From contig WFMF01000199.1 in NCBI GenBank assembly GCA_011033025.1, positions 186,001 to 250,000 of the forward strand: DNA of 64,000 nucleotides, given 5' to 3'. Below the pieces are notes generated by a model, which made no database searches, had not been told where the DNA came from, and worked only from the letters and a program-made list of their open reading frames with translations. The first letter of the stretch is position 1, and every line of letters starts with the position of its first letter. This DNA comes from Beroe forskalii (lineage: Eukaryota; Ctenophora; Nuda; Beroida; Beroidae). Both the position numbers and the translations under genes were made by a program. Below are positions 1 through 11,250 of this stretch, piece after piece.

Positions 1-3000
1 AGGATACGAGAAACAGAGAACGCTAACAGGCTGGAAAAGCTGCACCAGAGCATTGATAACCAGATCAAGGAGGAGATGGACAAGATGGGGCACCTTCACG
101 TGAGATAAATTCCCTTAAAACATTGCCGATTACGTAGAGACAACACTTGACAGCACGTAGAGACAACACTTGACAACACCTAGAGATGACATGCAGAGAC
201 AACACTCGACAAACTTGAAATAACACTTGACAACACGTAGAGACAACACTTGGAGAATAACAGCGATATATTTTGTACCCCAACCAAAATTCAGTCATGA
301 CGAGGTTCTAAGAATTGCCAATTAAATAACTTATTTCTTCACAATATGCGGATCAATGCCCCACATCGGAAGCTCATGTTCGATGGTACCCTCATCCTGA
401 TGATTGATAAAATCAAGAGCTTAGGTGAGTGCTTAGGAGAATTATGCAGTCAACAACAACCAATATCAATCTTCCAATTTACTTGGAAGACGGGCTAAAT
501 TTCAAATCTTATGTTCAGGATGAAATTTGGGCAGTATCCATGAATTAGGACTTGGACAAGTCTGCCCCATTTTCTGGATGAATTGTTGATTTAAATCGTA
601 TGATAATTCAACAATTGTTTATTTAATTTTCTATATAAATGTTAAACTTAAAGTAACATGGCAGTTTGAATTGCACTCATGTGCGCTTCTTTTGTGTGCG
701 CGGCGTATTTACATGTGAGCACGGCGTACAGACATTTTATAAAATGTCAGCACGCCATGTAAAAAAGACGAGCAAACTACTGTTTGAACTGTCACGGGTC
801 ACTGCAACCCTTATTAATGTTAAACCAACCCTCTCTCCACCTCTTAGAGCTACTCGGACTGCTAATGACGGACTGCATCGTCCTTCTCCAGAAACAGGAC
901 GCTCGCTACCTCCTCAAACCCCTGGCGGACGAGTTGGAGTCCACGCCGCCCAAATCTCCTGTTATCATGTTACAGGTAGATATTGGAGGAAATTATATCT
1001 GGTGTATGATCTTGCTTAATTTGACTGACAGTTCTGTGCCAACCTTTTCTTGCGCGGTGTATCATTATAACGCCGCGCATGGGCCCATATTGCATTGGAT
1101 TACACCTTGCGGGTCTTAACAGGACACATCTCCCGGAAGTATCCCAAAATGGGTCCGATAGGCACGTGTCTAAGGACGGCAATTAACGGAAATATACCAC
1201 TATACCAGCCCGGCTGAGAGCTGTCTTACCGTGGTGTTTCCACATGATAAAAACGGCGCGCACTGAGTGCGCGCCACTGAGTGCGCGCCATTCCCACCTT
1301 TAAATCTCCAAGGTGGGAGTGGCGCGCACTGAGTGCGCGCCGTCTTTTATGTGGAAACACCACGGTTACATATTATCCTCTGATGATATTGTGCCGATTG
1401 AAGACACACAAATGTTCAATGGAGAATCTTGTCATTTGCCACCGAATCTCCATAATCTAAAACCACAAAACTTTAATCTTGATTTTTTAAACATTATCAT
1501 GTTACAGGATTTACATATAACATTAACTGATAAGAAGGAAAAGAGATTCTTCATCGTCAACAGGGTAGGTCTTAACTCCTAAACTTGGTCTAAATTTATA
1601 AACTTGGTCTAAACTTCCTCCATCTGTTTTCCCCAACCATGCCCATTGCCCATCTGTTTTCCCCAAGTGACACCATCTGTTTTCCCCATTTGTTATTATT
1701 TATTATTAATATCACCCATTATTGCCAAATTATTCACATTACTCATTTGTTATTGATTATAATTACCCAAAATTGGACCATTTTCCTCTCCAGAACCCCA
1801 AAACCGCCGAGCTATACGAGCTCCGCACAACAAACAAGGATCAGAAGGAAAACTGGATAACTCACATTACCCTGGCCATAGAGCAGTTTAACTCGGGGAA
1901 ACTCAAACATTTATCAGATCAGGTTCGGTTTTTGACATTTTCTTCAATTTTTTTTGTTTGTCCGTATATATTTGTGAGCTTGCTGCTAGTTTATCATTTT
2001 TTTAATTCTATTTCTCGTTTAGTTGGCACTTGACTTTAAATATATTGGACGATATATCTTAGACATAGATTTCACTATATAACAGTAGCAGTTCGAATTG
2101 CAGTTTTGTGTGCGCGGCGTAAGTTTGCGCGGCGTGCAGACAGGCTATTTTTTGTGTGCGCAAACTTGCGCCGCGCACACAAAACTGCAGCAGTTCAAAC
2201 TGCCACTGCAACGTTCCTCTAAATTTCAGGTATTCGTACACTCGCAGCAGCAAGGCCGACTTTCCTCCTCGGGTTCTTTCTCCAAAACGTTAGTCAGGTA
2301 CCGCACGAATAGACTCAAAAGGTTCCTGTTATCAGCGACTTATAAACTTATCTGTGCAGATCGCTCGATTGATATATCGATACGCGCATTTCACTTTACT
2401 TTCGATAGAATTTATATCGAAAGTTGACGCGTGAACAGCAAATTTGCGTGTCATTATCAATCCCATCATCGATCGAGCGATCTGCACACATGCGTTAGCT
2501 CACTGTCAACTCCATTTACCATCAACCATGAATCAGCGAGTTGACCATTAACGCGCAGATAATTAATATTATCATGATTTCAAGATCTTACGGGAAGTAT
2601 GGTTATTAAGCATTATATACACCGCCGAATGCCGCTACTGATAATAATTAGTGGTTATATGATGTCTCCATATTTATGTCACGAGTCAATGATTTTTTAC
2701 ATATCCATGAAGTATCACAAATGCACACGTTTTACTTTTTTCTTATCGATTTTTGGTAATGGGATCTTAATTATGTGATAATTTTGAATTTGAACGTTTT
2801 GGAAACTTGTGCATTATAATTCTAAAACGTTTTCCTGTCAATAAATAGATTTAATGCATATTTCGGGTAACATACTAAAACTAACTTCTGATTTTTTTCT
2901 CGTGTATTTTATAAACGGTCTTCATTTACCATTTCGCACTTATATGGTGTGGAATGATATTTCCTTGTGTTTAGAGATTCGGAGGAGAGCTCCGGCGAAT

Positions 3001-3341
3001 CAGAAGCCGAGAGTGAGGCCGAAAGCGAAACCGAAAGCGAAACTGAGGACACTAACGATTTAGACGTGAGTTAAAACAAACAAACGACAATTAATTTGAT
3101 ATTTTCGGAAGTTGATGAGTAATTTGATGCGCTTGGCCAGGGTTACATCAGTTGATGTAAATATGAGACGTTTTTTTTACCTTCTAAGCCCCTTCTGTAG
3201 GACGGTAGAACAATTTAATTTCAGCTCGATATTCCAACGTTTAAAATCATGTCCAAATTCTTCCCGGATCCTAGAACTATATCATCAGCGGCTACCCATA
3301 ATCGTCTCAGCGCGCTAGTTGACCGTCAACTCGCGCACTGA
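1..3341 (+). CDS. RhoGEF (Dbl/PH family), 3' part of gene, 8 exons
   Basis: C-terminal part of a Rho guanine-nucleotide exchange factor, which would activate a Rho GTPase at the membrane or cytoskeleton. Phase-consistent exons: 1-99, 313-424, 848-975, 1508-1564, 1794-1922, 2230-2297, 2975-3065, 3225-3341. Exons two to five read as a Dbl-associated PH domain: HRKLMFDGTL, then DCIVLLQKQDARYLLK, KSPVIMLQ, RFFIVN and AELYELRTTNKDQKENW, which carries the C-terminal helix tryptophan. The first exon is charged and helical and would be the end of the DH domain or its linker. After the PH domain come a short Ser-rich exon, an acidic Glu/Ser exon and a terminal exon ending in TGA at 3339-3341. The DH catalytic part lies outside the window. 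The exact subfamily (ARHGEF2/18-like or ARHGEF1/11/12-like) is not resolved. Known from the family: tandem DH-PH architecture. Inferred: expressed gene. Confidence 0.85.
659..797. repeat. Imperfect hairpin element, TTCGAA/GCGCGGCG family
   Basis: Ends resemble GGCAGTTTGAATTGC and its inverse, with GTGTGCGCGGCGTA and ACAGACATTTTAT inside. Same family as the elements at 2083-2208, 50359-50510 and 50673-50908. It lies in a RhoGEF intron. Confidence 0.5.
1229..1365. mobile_element. Fold-back MITE with TTA target duplication
   Basis: Terminal inverted repeats CCGTGGTGTTTCCACAT ... ATGTGGAAACACCACGG flank GC-rich inner inverted copies of GGCGCGCACTGAGTGCGCGCC. TTA lies on both sides (1226-1228 and 1366-1368). 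A 3-bp TTA duplication is typical of PIF/Harbinger-type elements. It is non-autonomous, with no ORF of its own, and sits in the RhoGEF intron 976-1507. Confidence 0.7.
2083..2208. repeat. Hairpin element, TTCGAA/GCGCGGCG family
   Basis: Inverted arms CAGTAGCAGTTCGAATTGCA ... GCAGTTCAAACTGCCACTG with inner arms CAGTTTTGTGTGCGCGGCG and its inverse. It ends a few bases before the acceptor of RhoGEF exon 2230-2297. Confidence 0.6.
2353..2488. repeat. Short inverted-repeat element
   Basis: TGTGCAGATCGCTCGAT at the left end is mirrored by ATCGAGCGATCTGCACA at the right end. An inner inverted pair surrounds TTTCGATA/TATCGAAA. A similar GCAGATCGCTCGA motif occurs near 46607. No coding content. Confidence 0.45.
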
Positions 3342-3347
3342 TTGGAC

Positions 3348-3353
3348 AATAAA
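3348..3353 (+). promoter_or_regulatory. Poly(A) signal AATAAA of the RhoGEF gene
   Basis: Canonical AATAAA six bases after the RhoGEF stop codon. The 3' UTR would be very short. No competing hexamer is seen before the next repeat. Confidence 0.6.
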
Positions 3354-3471
3354 CTTAACAACACTACTTATTACAATCAAATTTGAGATTTCCTGATGAC
3401 GTTGAAGATTCGACGAAATTAATTGAATTTCAGAAAAAGTTCGTTTCACTTCGCTGAGCTAAGAAGAGAAA

Positions 3472-4867
3472 CTAACCATGGTGAACTCAGTGAAGATCCT
3501 TGCTGTACGGCATGTTTAACAAGGAATCGAAACTGAGGGGCTCCAGGACATTGCTATTGCGACGTATGTGATTATACAGAAAAGATTTAGATGCCAGTTG
3601 GCAGTTACCCGTCAGCCCCTGTGAGATTCTCCTTTTTATCAGCCCAATGAGAATACACAGGAAACCCAGGCACTGAAACCAGAACCATCAACCTGCAGTT
3701 ACCTAATGTACCATACTTTTACTACAAAACTACATCATCTTGGGGCTGTCAGAACACTGCTACCTTGCTCTAGTATTCAACCTAAACATAGCTCACTCGT
3801 TTGCTGATTTTGAGCAATGGAGTTCTAAGTAATTTTAAACAACTTTCAATTCTCAAAAAAGTAGATTGGACAAATTGTTTATTGAAGATGTAGTATTACC
3901 TGAGGTCTGAGGATGCAAGACTTTACCTGAACATAATACCTCGATAATTTCAGAGTTTTCACTTTTCATAATAGAATTACTTTCATAAAATGACTTCTCC
4001 AAGCGATAATAGAATTGTTAACCACAATAGAATAGTTAAAGCCAATATGAAGATGTAGGACTGCCAATAAAAGATGTAAAGTATGGAATGCAAACGTATA
4101 CGCTTTAGTAATCAATGATTTTTTCACATTATGTTAATTACCATTGTGATGGCAGACAATATGGTTGAATATCGAGCCGATTTTAGCCTTCAAACTTGAT
4201 TTTTCCGATCATTTTAGATATCTTACAGAAATACTTAAGATCGGGTGGAATTTTAAACCAGATCCTCAACCTCATCCATTCCATAACATTTCCTATGCAC
4301 TACAAAGAATTACGGCTCCATTTGTGACAGTTATTTGGGCACACTTCCAAACTACCTCTCTGTTTCATAGTATTGAATATTGATACTTAAATAGTCAATA
4401 ATTCATCTGGTATATTCCTAAAAATGAAGATGTCGTCAGATTGCGATGTCATGATTAATCAGTAATCACCATATATCATAAGATATGTCATACGTGGTTA
4501 TTAATAATCACCACGTATAATAACGTAATAATAATATATTCAGGTTTAAATGACGTGATAAGCAAGATATAGACATACCGACACACTCATTGACAGAGTA
4601 TGTTTTAAAATCTCCAACATAGTGGGTATCTTTCACACAAACATCTACTGCTTCTTTGCGGTAGAAGTAGCAGTAAAAGTCAGAGTTTTGTATGATGACC
4701 ACTTCACAGTCGGTAACTTGTTTGCACTTCGCCCTGCAGTCTGCTACTGAGGTAGTAGGTTTACTACTAATTTGAACTTCCTCATACCGGGACCCACAGC
4801 TACCCTTCCACAGCAGTCCGCACATCACTCCTGAGGGTTAATAAGCTTGTGTTTATACTTTTCATAC
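3472..4867. repeat. Segmental duplication, copy alpha (carries a PAN exon)
   Basis: Near-identical to 11251-12667, starting at ACCATGGTGAACTCAG and ending after CTTTTCATACCT, in the same orientation. The two copies differ by scattered substitutions and small indels. Each holds one PAN exon on the minus strand. Copy alpha is followed by a further PAN-exon unit at 4868-5420. Confidence 0.85.
4579..4830 (-). CDS. PAN/apple-domain exon 1 of 3 (phase 1-1)
   Basis: An 84-codon exon bounded by acceptor ...CCCTCAG and donor GTATGT, entering and leaving in phase 1. It encodes a cysteine-rich extracellular module: CGLLW near the start, then ADCRAKCKQVTDCEV and FYCYFYRKEAVDVC, ending in SVNECV. The DCRxKC...C...F.C spacing fits PAN/apple domains, which bind proteins or carbohydrates in secreted or surface proteins. 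It lies in duplicated copy alpha. Because the exon is symmetric in phase, it can be added or lost without a frameshift. No signal peptide or first exon was found in the window, so the full protein is unknown. Confidence 0.75.
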
Positions 4868-5125
4868 CTTAATAGTCGATAATTCATCTGGTATATTCCT
4901 AAAAATGAGAGGTCGTCAGATTGCGATGTCATGGTTAATCAGTAATCACCATAATATAACATAAGATATGTCATGATTAATCAGTGATTAATCATGACAT
5001 CGCAATATATTATTATTAAGTTATTATACGTGGTTATTAATAATCACCACGTATAATAACTTAATAAGTTAATAATAATAATATATTCAGGTTTAAATGA
5101 CGTGATAAGCAAGATATAGACATAC

Positions 5126-5377
5126 CGACACACTCATTGACAGAGTATGTTTTAAAATCTCCAACATAGTGGGTATCTTTCTCACAAACATCTACTGCTT
5201 CTTTGCGGTAGAACTCGCAGTAAAAGTCAGAGTTGCGTATGATAACCACTCCACAGTCGGTAACTTGTTTGCACTTCGCCCTGCAGTCTGCTACTGAGGT
5301 AGCAGTGTTAGCACTGATGTAAACTTCCTCAGACCGGGACCCACAGCTACCCTCCCACAGCAATCCGCAGACCTCTC
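5126..5377 (-). CDS. PAN/apple-domain exon 2 of 3 (phase 1-1)
   Basis: Sister of the exon at 4579-4830, with the same length, splice sites and phases. It encodes CGLLWEGSCGSRSEEV, ADCRAKCKQVTDCGV and FYCEFYRKEAVDVC. The flanking intron sequence (TTCAGGTTTAAATGACGTG on one side, GAGGGTTAATAAGC on the other) is also shared, so the whole exon with its splice sites was copied in tandem. It probably belongs to the same minus-strand transcript as the other PAN and sushi exons; this is inferred from strand and matching phase only. Confidence 0.75.
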
Positions 5378-5442
5378 CTGAGGGTTAATAAGCTTGTGTT
5401 TATACTTTTCATACCTACATCAAGTTAGGTTTTTTATTTTAT

Positions 5443-6110
5443 ATTATGCCATTTTCATACTATCATGATTATATGGTATATTTTTCCTCTCCCAATCATA
5501 GCTTCCGAACTGCCCTCTTTTTGAGAGGGCGCCCTCTCATGCCCTCTTTTTACCCTCCTTTTTGACCCTTCCCAAAATACACCTAAGATTCACGGCCTAA
5601 AACAGGTGTCTTTCTGGGCGGTTTCCAAAAAAATACAGCTAATAAAGTAATAAGCACTATCTCGGATTGATTTTGTTAATACACTTTTGCTGAATTCACC
5701 TAAAATACACCTCAAGTTCCTGAAATACACCGATGATTTTGAAAATGCACCTAATAAGCACTATCTTGGATCGATTTTGGAAATACACTTTTACTGAATT
5801 CACCTAAAATACACCTTAAGTTCCTGAAACACACCAATGCTTTAGAAAATACACCTAATAAGCACTATCTCAGATTGATTTTGTAAATACACTTTTACTG
5901 AATTCACCTAAAATACACCTTAACTTCCTGAAATACGCCGATGCTTTTGAAAATACATGTTATAAGCACTATCTCGGATCGATTTTGTAAATACACTTTT
6001 GTAAATACACCCATGAAATACACCATAATTTTGAAAATACACCTAATAAGCACTATCTCGGGTTGCAATTTGCATTTTGAGGCAGTCTCCAAAAAAAACC
6101 GTCACTTCGA
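5443..6110. repeat. Tandem array, unit about 110 bp
   Basis: About five degenerate units containing CACCTAATAAGCACTATCTC, GATTTTGTAAATACACTTTT and CCTAAAATACACCTTAAG. Open frames across it are repeat artefacts. No gene is seen between the PAN exon at 5377 and the repeats beginning near 6575. Confidence 0.8.
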
Positions 6111-6574
6111 ATGAACAATCCAAACACACCTTGAAACAGATATAGGTATTAACCAACACAAAAATTAAGTCCGTGATAACGCCTCTTACACCTTTACACA
6201 TAACTTTACACATAACCCCCCTTACACATTGGAGAGGGTAAACCGAGATCGTGATGAATTGGGGTTGTGTAAAATGTAGTTATGTAATATGTATACTTGT
6301 ATACTACTTTTATCAGTATACCGATCTGTTATTAAATCGGAAATAGAGGAACAGACCTAGTGACTTAGTGATGGCCAAGTTTGATCAGTCATCTCATCAT
6401 CGCCTGCGATTTTTCCAGTTAATCCACTCGCCTCTTGCAATTACTATGCTAATGCGCTTACGCCTTACAGCACTAGGCTTCGCCTCGTGCAATAAGCAAA
6501 ATAATTTGCTCTCGGCTTCTCGTGCAATTATTTCAATATTCAAAATGTGTTGAAAGTGTATAATATATACTAAA

Positions 6575-7750
6575 TTATATTATGCACCTTCCAGGCATGT
6601 TAATGCTATGTATTCAAAAACCCTATAGGCACCAGGGTACCGTGCGCAATAAATTATTACGCACTGTAGTGCCGAAATCCGGATTTATTACGCACTGTAG
6701 GTCATAATAATTTATTATGGTGCAGTGGAACAGTGCGTAATAATTTATTTCACACAGTTGAGCAAACTGTACCTTCATATCTTAATTTAAAACATTTCCT
6801 TGTGTTTGAAAATATTGCCATTTTTTCGAGTAAAGTCGGTGCATAATTCAGTTTAATAACTCGTAAAAAGTACTAAACTAAGCATTAAAAATCTCGGCCT
6901 TCGGCCTCGGTTTTTAATGCCATATTACAAACAAATTAAAACACAAGGTTAATTGTCTTTACTTTAAGTTTCATGGGTAAGTTCATACCCAATCGTCAGA
7001 AGACGAGTAACATGATGATATTAACAAAATGATCCAGTTCACATGAACTTTTGGCCACTCTTTATAAAATACATCGGTCAAATACTAAATTGAAATACGG
7101 ATAAAGAATGAAGAAAAGAATAAATTGTTCGTAAAGTCTTAAGTTAAAGTGAGTGGAACTGGATCATTTTTGTTCCCGCGTTCATCATAACTCTTCGTCT
7201 TCTTTCCGAATGGGTATGGAATACCCATGAAACTTAAAGTAAGACCAATTGTAACTTGTGTTTTAATTTGTTTGAATAACTCAATTTACTGAATCTTGCT
7301 AGAGCACTTTGTGAAATTGAATTTCAACACACTGGTCTCTGTCCATATTACCTCCGTTGCTTTTCGGCCCTCGTGTGTAATATGACGTTTAGTACTTTTT
7401 ACTCGTTACAAACCCTTCATTAGAATTATTGAAACAAACCTTGAACGTGTGATGGTAGACCGATGATGACGATGAGGACCAACATTCTACCTCGGAGTGT
7501 AGTTTAACTGCAACTTCTTTGCCTACATTCTTGATAAAATGTTTATTTCATTAGATGCTTAGATGGTTGTATTTCTATTATAACAGTTCAACAGCCGTAA
7601 GGCCAATAACAAGAATCGTCTGATCCAGATAATCAGACGATTATCAGTGACGGAAGTGTAATCCATATTGATACATTTACTACAATGGGCAGCTTCTCAT
7701 ATAACTCTTCGCACAGGTTCCTGTACGCTTGGCTAAGTGTACCGTGTGGC
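6575..7750. repeat. Dispersed repeat with palindromic GGCCTTCGGCC core, interrupted by a MITE
   Basis: Shares TTATGCACCTTCCAGGCATG, CAAAAACCCTATAGGCACCA and GTGCGCAATAAATTATTACG with copies at 13010-13690 and 13930-14640. The right part (GATGGTAGACCGATGATGAC to CAGCTTCTCATATAACTCTT) matches 14385-14590. It is interrupted near 6930-7274 by a different element. Confidence 0.75.
6930..7274. mobile_element. MITE nested in the 6.6 kb repeat
   Basis: Inverted ends CAAACAAATTAAAACACAAG ... CTTGTGTTTTAATTTGTTTG continue inward as CTTTAAGTTTCATGGGTA ... TACCCATGAAACTTAAAG. The related copy at 13930-14360 lacks this insert and so acts as an empty site. No ORF. Confidence 0.6.
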
Positions 7751-8212
7751 TACATAGGCTTGAGATACCTATGGTATCTTTCACCCTTAGCTCAGTGGTA
7801 ATGACCGAAAATCGAACTCTCAACCTTTAGGTTGCATGGCAGACTCAAGACTATTACACCAAGTCTGACCACTCTCCTATCAAATTTTGAAGGAGCTAGG
7901 TATATTATTATAGTTTCAATATATTTACAAGTCATATTTAACTTCATATTTTTAATGATATCATAACCGGGGGGCATTTTGGCGCCGGCGCCACGTGTCC
8001 TTTCCAGTGGGTCTGGGGGTACCAAACCCGGCCAAAAAGTTGGCCCACGGGGTATACCTTTTGGGTCAACCACCAGGATGTTAAATACGTGAAAAAATCG
8101 CCAAAAAGTACGACATATTGGCCTCTGAAGAAAAATTCGCGTGTTTTCCTCACAATACGTGACTCAGAAATTACAACACGGATTCTGAATAGGGGTTGTT
8201 AAATACGAGAAA

Positions 8213-8960
8213 AATTTGTTGCACCATGTCCGTGATTTGTGACCCCTTTTTTCCAAATGGTTCCATTTTTGTTCGTGATTCTTGGCATTCTTTTGAAATG
8301 GAACAATTTTTATTTCTGGTTTATGACACATTTTCCTAATGGTACCATTTTCATTTTTTTGAAATGGTACCATTTTTGTCCGTGATTTTTGGCCCTTTTT
8401 GAAATGGTACCGTTTGTTTTTGTTCGTGATTTTTGACAAGTTTTCCAAATAGTACCATTTTTGTTCGTGACTTTTGGCAATTTTTTCGAATGGTCCCTTT
8501 TTTGTTGCTAAATTTGGTTGCTCTCTTGAATCATACTTTGGATGATGGCCACTCTGGACTTATTTTTCTGTCGATAGGGGGTTTAATTGGGAGGGAGGGG
8601 GGTTAATTTAACCCCCCAGGTGGATATTACAAATTTCCAATAGAGATATAGTTCATATTTTTATAAGTCTATAGAACCGTGACCGGGTCCATATAAGTGG
8701 TTTAGACCCTCGTCCTTTAGACTGTGGGTCTGAACCGGAAACATCCCTCGGCTTACTCCTTCAGGAAATATCCCAAAATGTACCCAATAGATGTATTTTT
8801 AAGTATATTTTGTTGCATGAATTAACTGTTTCTCAACATTTTCATTGTGTTCTCATTGTGTTGCTGATTTTTGTATGGCCAAATTACGGTCAATGACAGT
8901 CATATTACGTCCCTGATAGCAATTCATCAAGGCTCAAATCAAGAAAGAAATAGAAATAGA
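8213..8960. repeat. KpnI-palindrome array plus AACCCCCCAGGTGGATAT flank
   Basis: Degenerate units of roughly 40-45 bp around AAATGGTACCATTTTTG and GTTCGTGATTTTTGG, then GGGGGTTTAATT, GGGGTTAATTTAACCCCCC and AGGTGGATAT. The whole block is repeated at 19196-19985 and related to the arrays at 25583-26290 and 31943-32540. Not coding. Confidence 0.8.
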
Positions 8961-9199
8961 GTATCTTATACCAAACCGTGTGTTATAAAGAGTGTTTGTT
9001 TTCTTCGTTATCCGCTCTTATTACTTTATTAATCAGCTTGGTCGGATGTTCCAGCCCTTTGCTGCCATCTCACCCGTGTAACTTTGCTTTGTCGAGCTGC
9101 TTTGAAGCTTCAGATGGAATTATTGATGAGTATATCTGAGTTAAGGCTGAAAATATACTGAAGTTCCTGCTAATGTTCTGCTGTAAATGCCTGAACCCT

Positions 9200-9475
9200 G
9201 TCCAACTTAGTCCTAAGTCCTAACTGGGGCACTCGTGTCCCATGTCCCAGTTACTCATTTAAGAGTAAGGTGCTTCCTCACCTATTTTCCTGAAGTCTGG
9301 TTCCCCAGTGAACTGTGAATGTGTCCACTCACCTATTTTCCTGCAGTCTGGTAACCCAGTAAATGTATCCACTCACCTATTTCCCACTTAGTCCTAACCC
9401 TGTCCCACTTAGTCCTAACTGGGACATCCATGTCCCAGTTAGGACTAAGGTGCCCACTCACATATTTCCCTGCAG
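9200..9475. repeat. Partial tandem copies of the sushi-exon donor region
   Basis: On the minus strand, copies of CCAGACTGCAGG(A/G)AAATA followed by GTGAGTGG lie downstream of the real exon end at 9462 (near 9290, 9345 and 9380). They are separated by CCTAACTGGGACA-type repeats. The unit contains the last exon bases and the 5' splice site. Confidence 0.65.
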
Positions 9476-9644
9476 TCTGGTTTTCCCTCGAATGTGTTTG
9501 TTTTGGTACAAGTAACGCTCCTATCCCCGTAGTTTATATGCCTAGAACCGCATATCACGTCCAGTGACTCGTCCTCTTCAAGTGTCCGGTGTGCCAAACT
9601 CTCGTCCACATAGCCCCACGATACGTCCGGGAAATCGCAACGAC
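9462..9644 (-). CDS. Sushi/CCP-domain exon (phase 1-1)
   Basis: A 61-codon exon between acceptor ...CAATAG and donor GTGAGT. It encodes one complement-control-protein (sushi) module: RCDFPDVSWGYVDE, then LDVICGS, YGDRSVTCT and FEGKPDC, giving the four cysteines and the usual Y/G-D-x-x-V-x-C pattern. Sushi modules mediate adhesion or complement-like recognition in secreted and membrane proteins. Entry and exit in phase 1 match the neighbouring PAN exons, so all could be spliced into one mosaic extracellular protein. The 3' end of this exon is partly copied in tandem just downstream. Confidence 0.8.
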
Positions 9645-10128
9645 CTATTGCTCGATTGTAGTGTTTGATGATGTTGTTAAATGATAGAAATTGACTCAGT
9701 ATAGATTCGATATTTGGATTTTGGAATTGCAATGATGGTCAAAGCCTATAGGCAGTTTTGGTGTCCAAATAGATATCCACTAGCAAAAACAACCAGTAAA
9801 TCATCATTATCAGAAGACTTGAGTTGTCTTCTTCGCGAGATGTCTACCTTACACGACATATTTAGTTTATTTATGTGGCAAAATAATTCTGATGATGGAG
9901 ATTTTGGGGGTTCAAAATAATGGGGATTTCTTTCAAAAATTCAAAATTACACATTCTAACTGTACTATTAGGAATGAGGATGATGTCGTGTTAAAGTTTT
10001 ACAGGCTGAAAAATGCGGCGATTTTTTGTAAAATCCCCAAATTTCGTTCCACATGTCTCGTAAAATCCCCAAATTTTGTTCCACATAATATGTCTCGTAA
10101 TGTAGTAAAATCTCAATTTAACCTGTAC

Positions 10129-10302
10129 CTCTACAATGGGGTTGCCCGTCAAACGTTCCCACGTTTGTACAGGTTACTTCGAGATCCCCGTCGTTAGTAT
10201 GACCATTAGCACACGTTATAGAAATTACTACTCCATTGTCAACTTTCTGGGGGTCGCTTGAGTCCAAGTTGCTCCAAGACACATCCGGGAATACGCAGTG
10301 AT
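10129..10302 (-). CDS. Sushi/CCP-domain exon (phase 1-1)
   Basis: A 58-codon exon with acceptor AATTTCAG and donor GTACAG, phase 1 at both ends. It encodes HCVFPDVSWSNLD, VVISITCANGH, DGDLEVTCT and FDGQPHC, a complete four-cysteine sushi module. It shares FPDVSW with the exon at 9462-9644, so the two are paralogous exons of the same minus-strand gene. Confidence 0.85.
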
Positions 10303-10373
10303 CTGAAATTTAGCGTTATTAAGCATGGAAATAAGGCAAAAGTGCAAATACCAGAAATCAGAATTGTCTATAA

Positions 10374-10604
10374 TTAATTTTTTGTCCCTGTGTACGTGCC
10401 CTCGGCAGTGCACGTGACAACGGAATCTCCGTAGTTTTCATATGTTGTGGCGCACGTGATAGTGATCTCCGCACCAACATTATAGACATTATCTGGATTG
10501 TGTCTGGTTGGGTCCAAGTTACTCCAAGACCCGTACGGATTTTTGCAAAAAAATTTAAAAACATAATTTGTTAATTTACAGACACGGAAAAATTGTCCAA
10601 ACAT
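10374..10604 (-). pseudogene. Decayed sushi/CCP exon
   Basis: The minus strand reads KNPYGSWSNLDPT, AEITITCATTYE, YGDSVVTCTAEGTYTG and then a stop. It is a clear sushi paralogue of the exon at 10129-10302. No AG acceptor stands just before the first cysteine region (only a T run), the last Gly-x-Pro-x-Cys segment is missing and no donor follows. The body is intact but both splice ends are damaged, so it is probably not used, or only through cryptic sites. Confidence 0.7.
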
Positions 10605-10689
10605 GGGTAAACTGTCTAGAGTCTAGACATGGCAAATTTCACTGTTTAATCCTTTTGTACTGGATTATATCGTATTGGACTACACAGTA

Positions 10690-11001
10690 CACGCCCCCCC
10701 CCCCCCTTAAGGGGCAGGCCCCCCTAGTTTTGAAAAGCCCCCCCTAGTATTTTTTCAAAAATTTGAACATCAAAATGAAGAGTAAAATCGAGTTCAAATA
10801 AGCTCAATTATAAGCTCAAATAAGTTCAATTGTTTCCTTGAAATCCATTTTTCAGGATCAAAGCAAACAGAAAACATGATTTTAGTTGTATTTTTATGCT
10901 AAATTAGGGTTTTAAAATGTGAAAATTCGCTTGTGAAAATTTAGGCCCCCTTAGTTTTCAAAAGGACCCCCTAGAAAAAATCTAGGGGAGGCCTTGGCCC
11001 C
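10690..11001. repeat. C-rich inverted-repeat element
   Basis: Starts with a long C run and GGGGCAGGCCCCCCTAG and ends with CTAGGGGAGGCCTTGGCCCC. CCTAGTTTTGAAAAG and CCTTAGTTTTCAAAAGG lie inside. Imperfect inverted ends suggest a MITE. No ORF. Confidence 0.4.
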
Positions 11002-11250
11002 CAATTGCTCGGAAAAGTGTGTACCTAATGGCTTGATATCGACACTGATGAATGTGATAAGCTTTGTGAGGAACACTCTTCACAATCCGAGTGAAAATGA
11101 AATGATTTTTTGCTGCTTTATTGGTAGAATTTTATTCTATTTGGTTGTAATTTGGTTTAGATATTCCTACATTCCTCGGCAGTTTAAAGCGCTCTTCATT
11201 GGTTTATTGTGAAACCAATGATATGAGAAAGAACATGGGTGTCTATGTAC

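Noticed and set aside
784-1119. Long forward frame through 784-1119 as a free gene
   Set aside because: Only 848-975 is a phase-consistent RhoGEF exon; the remainder runs into intron and repeat.
7783-7870. tRNA-like segment (TTAGCTCAGTGGTAATGAC on plus, GAGAGTTCGATTTTC on minus)
   Set aside because: A-box-like and B-box-like words are on opposite strands, so no cloverleaf closes. At most a remnant of tRNA-derived SINEs.
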